From Chromera velia (Eukaryota; Sar; Chromeraceae): 64,000 nucleotides of DNA. Shown here in pieces: positions 55,748 through 64,000 of this stretch. Location of the stretch: positions 62,001 to 126,000 of the forward strand of contig JAHBMJ010000245.1 of assembly GCA_018398765.1 (NCBI GenBank). Direction: 5' to 3'. The notes beneath the pieces were generated by a model. The model ran no database searches and was not told the origin of the DNA. It worked only from the letters and a program-made list of their open reading frames with translations. The position numbers were made by a program, and so were the translations under genes. How positions within the stretch are numbered: the stretch's first letter is position 1; the number at the start of each line of letters is the position of its first letter.

Positions 55748-58700
55748 ATGGAGCCAACGAAGGAGGAAGTGGAGACCAGACCCCAAGCACCATTGGAGGT
55801 GGCACAGTTCCTTCTACCCAGGCCTATGCCTTTCCAACAGAACATCCAAGGCCACCTTGTGGGCTACAATTTGTACACCCAACAGTCGGTCGCTGCTTTC
55901 CCTCTCCGATTTTCACTCCAGTCTCTTCGTACATTCTTTGCGTTCCTTTTTTCCTCATCAATTTGGGACAGACCATACCCACCTCGGCATTCAGATGAGA
56001 ATCATCCCTCTCAAAGATCATCCCCGTATTTCTTCTGTCTTCTTGCAGATCTGCAGGAGCATGGAGGCAGAACATCGTCTATCAGCAGCCCGAGGCTGTG
56101 GGACCTTCACCACATCCGCCACACCAACCCCCTCCTCACCCGGCTTTCTTCCCTTCCCCCTGGCCCCCTACTCATCACCATTTCATGCCACCCGCATTCA
56201 CTTCCTTCACAGCCAGACTGAGCGAACCACCTCAGCCTCCTGTCTTTCCGGGACCACCGCACTCCCATTTCACCGCCACACATCCAGTCCCAACCCCCGT
56301 CCCTTCAGCAGCTAGGCATCGCGACCAAACGGCAACAGCCGCACCGACACCTGCACGACAGCCGGAACCAAGACAGCGGGAGGGCTATCTCGATCAGATA
56401 CCCACCCCTGCTGCTCTACAAGGTATCGGTGAGATGGCAAGTCCGACAGGTGTGTCTCGTATGGCAAGTCCCCAAAGGTTCCGAGGCGCCTCCCCCCCTC
56501 CCATGGCCCGCTCCCGGCCCGTCCCTGTCCGATCCGAGACCGGGACCGCTCACACGGGACCGCTCCCACAGAGGGCCTCTATCCGTGTCACTCCAGCGCC
56601 AGGGGGGGGAATTGCGGGAGCCCTTTCCCCCCGTATGCACCCAGGAGTGCCCCCCTTCGCCCAAGCCCTCCCCCTCCTTCCCCCTCCCGGAGACGGCAGA
56701 CGCCCAGCACAGGCGTCTCCCCAACTGGGACCCACCCCCCCTCAGATGCCCCCTCCCCCCTTTGCACAACCCCGTTCCCACTTCCCCCCCCCCCTCATGG
56801 GTGGTATGCCAGACAGACGGACGGTCGCCTTCATGCCCCACGAAGGCCGGGGTCTTCTGCCCCCTCCCATGGTCCTGGGCACCCACACACCCCCACTGCC
56901 CCGTCCCATGGGAGGGCCCCCTGCGCCTCTTGCCGGGGCCCCTCCCCCAGGTGCATGGACCCCCATGATGCACGTCCCCCCCGTGCAGCAACCCGTACCT
57001 GCCGGGGACGTCCAACCCGAAGACGCTTCTCCTTTGCACGTGAAGGTCAAGACGGAGGAAGGGCCTGAGTCTGCCGTTGTGCAAAGAAAGGCACTGGTCG
57101 GAAGGAAGAAGGGGAAGCCTTCGAAAGACGAGGTACAACGTGCGAGAGACCAGGAGAAGCCGACTGCTGCGACAGAGGCCGACACACAGGATGATGGAGG
57201 TGCAGTGAGAGGAGGAGGGCCTGTGCCTGAGGCCGGACCCGTGCAGACCTCCAGGTCCCCTCGGAGGTCAAGGGGGCAGAGTGAGAAAGGAAAGGGGGTG
57301 GAGAAACCCAAAAGATCATCCAATCGGTCACCTAGAGTCCACAGGGAGACACAGGGAGTCCAGACAGCAATTGCACGTCTCCTCTCTCCCCGTCTCGACG
57401 AACCACGAAGGCCCACTCCCCCCCGTCGCCCCCCCCACGCCAACCTCTCTTCCCACCCTCCCCTCGAGACTCCCACCAGAGCCGGAGTCCTCCCGGTCCC
57501 CCTATCTCCCGACGGTATCGTCAGAGGTCCAGAGCACATCGATGCAGCCCAAGTCGCTGCAAGAGATGCTCGTCACCTCCATCAGCAACAGCAGGCACAG
57601 CAACAGAGATCAGGAGAACCCCCCCTGACCCCCTCCCTAGTGCATCCAGGAGTCACAGGCACCCCCCACGTGCCGAAAGCGACCCCCTCCATCGAGCCAA
57701 AAAGTGCGGGCGAGTCTCTCATGACCTCGCCTCTTGTACCGGAGAGGGCTGTACAAGGGAGGGGGGGGGAGAGGGAGAGAGTGATGCTGGATGAGGAAGA
57801 GGATGAAGACGAAGACGAGGAAGAGGATGAGGAAGATGAGGAGGGGGAGGATGAGAGCAGTGGGGAGGAGGACGAAGAAGAGGAAGAAGAGTCGGAGGAG
57901 GAGGAAGAAGAGGAATATGAGGAGGGGCAAACCACAAGAAGAAATGAGGAGGCCACAGGGGACGCAGATGCAGAGGATGATGTCCAAGCTCCAGCCACAG
58001 AAGAAGTGATTGACCCCCGTGACCAGAGTCCAGCTGCTGCCGCTGCGGCGGCTGCCGGTGCAACGAGGAATAACGTGGAAGTGTCTTCCCCCCTCTTTGA
58101 CAACCGTCAGCATCAGAGCAGTCTCCTGAGTCTCCAGGCAGAATTGATCCAGGCAGAGGGGGTTCTTGACGAGGAAGAGGAAGAAGAAAGGCGCAAAGAA
58201 CAGAACAGCAACAGCAGCGAAAAATCCGAGTCTTCCCCCTCCATTGTCACAGGAGACACACCCATCCACGCCTCGGGCGATGCAGCTGGAGAGAAGGATG
58301 CAGAGGCAACGCCCCCTTCCCCCCCCCGTATTCTCTACTCTGACTACACCACACCGCAAGCAGAAGCTCAATCCTTTTCCCCGCCTTCGTTCGCAGCCGC
58401 TGCAGCAGCAGGGACGGTAGCAGATCCTTCGGTCGAATCAGCTAGAGAGTCTGAGGAGGTCGAAGCGGAAGAGGGGGGTGAGGAGGAGGAGAAGGAGGGC
58501 CCCGCACAGGACAGGGACGCCCCCGCCGTTCCGGTACCTCCAGAGATGAGCATGGGGACCCGACAGGGCTCCACTCTCTCGGACGCTGCCGCCTGGGTGT
58601 TCATTGACCCCCAGGAGCTCCATACCCTCTCGCCGTCTCCTGCTAAACCGACGGAGACAGAGACGGGCTCTGCGACAGCAGCTGCGGCATCGGGAGAAGA

Positions 58701-58764
58701 TCAGGAGGAAGAGGAAGGCGACAAAGAGGTGCGTGCGCGCAGGAGTCGTACTTGCATACATGTG

Positions 58765-58833
<69 letters not shown>

Positions 58834-59747
58834 GTGATGCTTAATCAGTCTGACTCTGTTTTAAAAGAACGAAGAGAAGGGTGTGCAGAGAACACAGGAC
58901 AGCGAAAGACGAAGAGGAAGAATAAACGGAGGAATCTGTGCTGCCCAGGATCTTACGAACACAGATGAGATGCGCTGTTTTCTGTGTGTCTGCCTTTCTT
59001 TCTTCCTTTCTTCCTTCCTTCCTTTTTCTCTTTTTCTGTTTCTCGCTCTCTTTCTGTCTCTGTTCGCGGCGCCTCTCTCCCTGCCTTTGTGTCTCTCTGT
59101 GTGTCTCTCTGTATCCATGATGTATGTATGTGCGTATGTATGGGCTTGTCTTTGTTCTGTCTGTCTCGACCTTTCTTCTTCTATCTGTGGCTGCAGGAGG
59201 TCCCGTCTCCTCAGAGAGAGCCCGCCCCTTCAGCAGCAGGTGAGGGAGACGCCCCGAAGGAAACTGCACCAGCAGCAGCAGCAGCAGCAACGGCGACGCG
59301 AGGGGGACACGTTGCGGACAGATACCTCCACCACCTGAGTCAAAACAAGTCCAAGGTCAGTCAGCAAATGCGTCCCTTTCTCCCTTCTTCTATCACGCCT
59401 GTCGGTCGGTTTGCCTGTCTGTCTGCTGTCTGCTTGGACGGACACAATAGCGGGAAGAGAGAAAGAGGGAACGCAGAGTCCCCCCTTCGTTCCAGCCCGA
59501 AGTTCCCACTTGGCGTTTGACCACCGGATGCGATGCCGCCTTTGTCTGAACGATTGCGTTTCTCCTACCAGCCCCTTTCTGTCTGCCTGTCTGCCTTTCA
59601 TCTGCTCATTTGTCAAATAACCTGCCTGCTTGTCTTTTTACACGTCTGCAGTCTTCACTGCAAGGTGTGGGCTCTCCGAAAAGTCCTTCCCCGCTCGAGA
59701 AGCTGGAGGTTCCAGAGGGAGCAGAGGAGGGACCGGGGGGGGACTGA
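55748..59747 (+). CDS. Disordered proline-rich and acidic protein, 1,023 aa, function unknown
   Basis: Four exons: 55748-55884, 56049-58728, 59197-59355 and 59652-59747, with phases 2, 0 and 0. The first ATG starts MEPTKEEVETRPQAPLEVAQ. Residues of about 50-330 are Pro/His-rich (QPPPHPAFFPSPWPPTHHHF). A Lys/Arg-rich part follows. A Glu/Asp stretch of more than 70 residues lies around genomic 57785-57940. Then come Ala-rich blocks and a conserved-looking bit AAWVFIDPQELHTLSPSPAK. The C-terminal exons encode HVADRYLHHLSQNKSK and a short Ser/Pro tail. HVKVKTEEG contains a sumoylation-type V-K-x-E site. There is no catalytic domain. A chromatin or RNA-linked scaffold is possible on composition, but this is only inference. 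The first donor (GTCGGT) was chosen because it is the one that keeps phase. Confidence 0.7.
58768..58830. repeat. (CT)n(GT)n microsatellite in intron 2 of the proline-rich gene
   Basis: About 13 CT units and 18 GT units directly after the exon 2 donor. Confidence 0.95.
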
Positions 59748-60322
59748 GAAATAGATAGAGCTTGGGAGGGGGGGAGGGAGGGAGGAGGAAGGGGCGAAGT
59801 CTCTCCAAGGGAAAGTATTTTAGACTCCAGATATACTTAGACTTAGACACACACACACAGAGGGGGGGGGCATCGAGCGAAGAAGGGTTCTTTCTCTTCT
59901 ACGACCTCGCCCACCCCTGTCGGACTGCCATGACGGATCGATGCATCGGAGTTGTGGTCCTTCTCTTACTTAAGTGGCGTGGCAGCAAGAAGAAGGAAGG
60001 CATGGAGGAAAGAAAAGAAAAGGAGAGATGAGGGCGGGACAGGGATGGACAGGAAGAGCCGACCGAGAACTCTCCAATATTCTTTGACGTTCTGTGTTTG
60101 TCTCTTCCTCCATTGTCCCTCTCCTCTCTTCCCAGTTTCTTTCTGCATGCGCTTCTGCTGGTCCTCTAACCTGTTCTGTTCTGCCCGACACCATGTCTTT
60201 ATTTCTGCATTTTTGTGTCTCTCGTTTCATGATTTCGTGAGTTGACGAGGAGGGAAGACGGAAGCGGAGGAACCATCCGTTCGCAAACATACGTACATAC
60301 ACTCTCTCTCTCACACACACAG

Positions 60323-60375
<53 letters not shown>

Positions 60376-62060
60376 GATGAAGGGAGGCCGGAAGAAATGA
60401 AATCCTTTTAGCAGACGGGAGGGGACTGAAAGAAGAGTTGTGAAGAAGAAACGGGTGCACCTTTTGCTCCTTGTGTTGACGTGCAAATGCCTCCCTCCCC
60501 TGTCGTGTCAGAAGGAAGAAAGACAGGAAAGGAAAAATCTGTTCCTGTCTCTGTCCATGACACTCTCTCTTGTCAACGGTCTCTTTGCCAAATATTTGTC
60601 GGGTTGTTGGAGGAAGGAAAGAAGTAAGGCAGAGAGAAGGCAAAGAGTAGCCAGTAGCTCCTTCTGCCCGTGTCCTGATCAGCCCCCATTAAATAAACTG
60701 CATCTTGCTGAAGGCAAGGAAAGAAGCATCTTAGTCTGTGCCCACTTTCTTTCCATTTGTCTCGAACAAGTGCGCCGTCGCCTCTTTCCCAAAGAAAGAA
60801 GGGGGAGGGGGGACGGCATGCTTTTTGGGTGACCGCACTCACTAAGACGTTTGATGAATACATGGATGTTTGATTCAATTACTTACGTACTTGGTGGGCC
60901 TTCATGGTTTTTCAGTGTTCTTTGTGTCCCTGCGTTGCGTTGTTGTTGTTGTGTGCTGTGTGTTTCTTCTGACCTTCGTGCCGTGTCGTGTTCGATGAGT
61001 GCGCTGGTCGCCCCTTCGCCCTCTTCCCTGCTGATGCATGTGTGGTCTCTTCACCCGGATGGGCAATGAAAGTGGGAGAAGGGGGCTGTGCCCGATCCAA
61101 CTAGACAACCATATAGACGTGCAGATCAAAATTGATCGATCGATAGATCTGCGTCACAGAGGGCTTGCTTGCATGGGGTGACTGCCTAGTCTTCCTTCGA
61201 TCGCTGCCTGCTGTGTTGTTTCTTGGATCAGTGTTCATGAGCGTGTGTACTTGTGGAGAGAGAAAAGAGGAGGGACCATCGACTCATCCCGCTTTTTGTT
61301 TCTTTTGTTGATTGCGTCAGGCCTGCTTTTCTCTCCTCTTTCTTTCAAGGTGAACGAATGTCCTTTGTTGTACATGCGATGCCTTGCATGCATGCGTCTT
61401 TCTTTCTTGCCCTTTGTTGTACATGCGATGCCTTGCATGCATGCGTCTTTCTTTCTTGCCACCACTGCTCACTGTCGTTGTGAATGCATGGATCAGTTCT
61501 CAAATGAATGAGGGCACATATGTTTCCGGGAAGAACCAAATCGGTTTCTCCCTTCTTTTTTCGCGCACACACTAAATCCTTTTTGTGTCTGCATTCACGG
61601 AGAGCCGGACGGGAAGAATGCTTCTCTTGCTCATTTTTATTCGTTTCTTTCTTCTTCGGCCGTCGACCCACCTGTCGCTTTCAGCGCTTCCTCTCTGTCC
61701 CTTCCTTCCCCCCTCTAACTCTCCCTTGTGAGGTCCGGCAGTCGGGCTCTGTTCTGTTCGTGCTCATGGCCTGCTCCATTGGGGGGCTTGGAACTTGTAC
61801 AGGCAATTAATTGAAAAAGAAATCGGAGGGGAAGCAATCGAGTGAAAGACTGTGGGCAGTACCCACCTCGAGGGTGATCGAAAGACTGATAAGAGGCGGC
61901 AGAACGAACATGGGTCGAAGTACAGGAAAGAAGCAGGTGGTCATAATGGAGAAAAGACGGTGCCTGACAATCAATATGTGTATGGCGATGTGTCAGAAAA
62001 ATCATAGAAGGAATTAAGAGAAGGGAAGCACGAGGATGACATTTGGCGACACATGCCAAT
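59748..62060. other. 3' flank of the proline-rich gene, low-complexity spacer
   Basis: Includes another CT/CA/GA compound microsatellite (60300-60378) and the tandem duplication at 61362-61459. Short ORFs on both strands are not convincing. Confidence 0.45.
61362..61459. repeat. Two-copy 49-bp tandem duplication
   Basis: CCTTTGTTGTACATGCGATG begins at 61362 and again at 61411; the copies are essentially identical through TTTCTTTCTTGCC. Confidence 0.9.
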
Positions 62061-62391
62061 TCTATTGGTGTGATTTGTAAAGTTCTTTTTATATAACGGT
62101 CCGACCGCGGACTTTACACGTTATCTAGCATATTGTAGTTGACATTTTAATTTTTTTTTTAAAAAAACAAGATTTTAAACCTTCAAAAAGAAAAAATAAC
62201 AACTGACATATTAAAAAATTATTAACTGTTATACACATTAATTTGTTTTTGAATCTTTTTAAATGTTTTTTAAATTAATAGAAAATTAACCTAGCTTCTA
62301 ATAGATTTTTAAAATATTTTTTTGATCGATCCTAAAGTTATGTTTCGGAGTTTATATTCTTACGTGTACGTCGATGTGGTTAAACCCTTTC

Positions 62392-63285
62392 TGTCAGTGA
62401 TAAGTGATTTATTAGTGCCCTAGAGCACTGTTTATATATGTTCCGTGGCTCCTTTTCACGAGAATCTACCAGAGTATTTCTTTCTCATTCTTGGAAAAAC
62501 CTAGGGAAAAACCTTTTCAACTTAATATTTTTGCACTGATTTTACTGTATATTAAATTTTGTAATTAAGTACTCGTACGTAAGCCAAAAACTCAGACGCC
62601 ATAAATATAAGTTCTAATAAGTTCAACACTCGTCCTGGTACAAATTTAAGCTACAAAATGGCCAAACCTAACGGGCCATCGAGTATATGCATCATCATCA
62701 TCATTGTCAAAGTAGAATTTTAGTATAGGAATGCTACGGTGATCTAGCTAGTGATCTAGATTCTGATAAATTGTAAAAAATTTTAGAAAAATTTTTTTGG
62801 ATTCAATCATACTTAGCTAGGATTGAGATTAGGATTAGGATTTGTGTTCGGAGGATTGGCCTCCTGCCCCAATGCCGAATGTCCAACGTGCAGCTTCCAA
62901 GGAAAGTGCCTAGATACATCGGACCTCCTTGGCCGGCCCGCACAGGTCTAGCCTGTGCCGCAAATGGTTTACAATTGAAGAAAAAGCACACGCGGCATGA
63001 TTTTTTCTTTAGCTGAATGACTTTCTGGTTTCAATCTGAGGTCATCTGACAGAGGGGCAAAAGGCTTCTAAAAGCAAAATGACTTTTAGTGCTGAAACGT
63101 AACAGAGAAAGGGAGAGAAAGAATGGAGAGAAGAGATTAAGACCAGGTGAGAGAGAGAACACGTTTATTTCACATTTTTCAGAGTAACCAAGAACGTTTC
63201 TTTTCCCGATAAGACTTAATATTGTTGTAATTCGCTCAGCTGTCAAGTGATAAGTGATCATTTAGTGGTGCCCTAGAGCACTGTT
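62392..63285 (+). repeat. Direct pair of a ~40-bp word at 62392-62431 and 63242-63285
   Basis: Both copies read GTCA(A)GTGATAAGTGAT, then a few variable bases, then TTTA/TTAGTG and GCCCTAGAGCACTGTT. They lie about 850 bp apart in the same orientation. Confidence 0.75.
62818..62886 (-). repeat. Dispersed repeat, copy B
   Basis: Reverse complement of the copy at 13630-13727, with the same order of blocks (ATTCGGCATTGGGG, CAATCCTCCGA, AATCCTAATC). Confidence 0.7.
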
Positions 63286-63390
63286 GCCGTTTTACCTTAT
63301 AGAGGTCGCCCCCGCAAACGACAGGGGGGTGTGCCTCACTCCTGAGGCTCAGACGACACCCCATAGCCCGCCTGGTTTCCCAAGCCACGA

Positions 63391-63999
63391 TCAATTAACT
63401 AACAACTGTTCTGAACCTTGCATGTTTTGGGCCGCTGACTGAGAGGGGACCATTCCAAAGATAATACCAATGACACCAGACGATGGGGCATTTTGGCTTT
63501 GTATGTATGCTTCCTGCATCCTTCTTTCTGCTTTGTTCTCTCCTTCCACTCTTATCTCCCTTCCCTTTTCCATTGCTTCCAGAATCCTCTTGTATTCTTC
63601 TTTTTTTCTTTTGTCTCCTCCCCTTCTCTTTATGATTACTCCATACCTTTATGCCAGAACCGTCTCATCCAGTGAGCTCCCTGGTGCGTACCTTCCTGGG
63701 CTCTCCTTAAAAACTTTTCTGCGGAATGCAGCTGCCTTCCCGAGAAACCCATCTATCGCGGGATGTTGTTCATTCATCAGAAAAGCAAACAGAGTGTCCG
63801 TCTGAGGGGCTCTCCTCTCCCTTCCCTCTTTCTTTCTATAGATTTCTCTTGCTTTCTTTTCTCTCTTCTCGTTCCAGTCTCTTTGCAACCCTTCATACAT
63901 TCTTACTGTCTTTTGGTCATATACTGGGCATTCTGTCAACATATAGATCTCATCCTCCAGCACCTCTATATCCATCTATCTTTTATAGAACGGGCATAG
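63391..63999 (-). pseudogene. 3' end of a non-LTR retrotransposon (zf-RVT-like C terminus of reverse transcriptase)
   Basis: The minus-strand frame 63975-63649 begins MDIEVLEDEIYMLTECPVYD, which resembles the C-terminal zinc-finger region of LINE-type reverse transcriptases (the 'E-D-E-x-H-x-L-x-x-C-P-x-Y' pattern). A Lys/Arg/Glu-rich tail follows and the frame ends at TAA. A second frame, 63573-63391, continues Lys/Glu-rich and may be a shifted remainder. The rest of the element would lie beyond the right edge. The histidine of the usual finger is replaced by tyrosine, and no polyA tail was recognised. Confidence 0.5.
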
Positions 64000-64000
64000 T

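Larger units (their letters stand above)
62061..63390. other. AT-rich spacer with repeat fragments
   Basis: Strongly AT-rich at 62090-62340 and 62520-62620. Contains dispersed repeat copy B and the two copies of a 40-bp word described separately. No gene was seen. Confidence 0.5.

Overview
The window is nuclear DNA from a eukaryotic protist. Genes carry many short GT-AG introns with TGCAG acceptors, spacers are rich in microsatellites and minisatellites, and protein architectures mix bacterial-like metabolism with very large multidomain surface proteins. An alveolate-type alga such as a chromerid is my best guess, but nothing here is diagnostic. No rRNA, tRNA, CRISPR or operon structure was seen. 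Short N runs at 5348, 19035-19037 and 21452-21473 show that this is an assembled draft.

Left part (1-7 kb): a minus-strand coding region that is open over long stretches but broken by in-frame TAG/TAA codons and a G-run frameshift, then a small two-exon gene, then about 2.4 kb of degenerate minisatellite. That array is interrupted by a ~1.05-kb insertion with terminal inverted repeats and an 8-bp target duplication. 7.2-11.4 kb: a complete ten-exon class I fructose-1,6-bisphosphatase gene (369 aa). 11.4-17.5 kb: a 397-bp Tc1/mariner-type MITE, AT-rich spacer, GATT and GGAA arrays, and a second frameshifted minus-strand coding region. 17.6-18.5 kb: an intronless AIDA (axin interactor) homologue.

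Centre (20.2-48.3 kb, minus strand): 28 exons join in a consistent reading frame into one gene of 17,601 coding bases. It encodes a predicted type I membrane protein of 5,866 aa: signal peptide, beta-sandwich modules, a roughly 2,850-residue cysteine-rich GCC2/GCC3-type ectodomain, one transmembrane helix and a roughly 1,700-residue charged coiled-coil tail. One intron holds 1.7 kb of pure CTTT/CTGT-type repeat. The gene starts divergently from a small HIT-like protein gene (48.9 kb).

Right part (51-64 kb): a minus-strand gene with seven ankyrin repeats, a HET/TIR-like domain and a leucine-rich-repeat-like end; a four-exon gene for a disordered proline-rich and acidic protein (1,023 aa); AT-rich spacer with dispersed repeats; and the 3' end of a non-LTR retrotransposon. 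Introns in all well-modelled genes share an unusual donor, GTCAGT or GTCGGT, often extended as a CAGT run. The genes do not form one pathway. The giant receptor-like protein and the ankyrin/HET-like/LRR protein are the most unusual contents.
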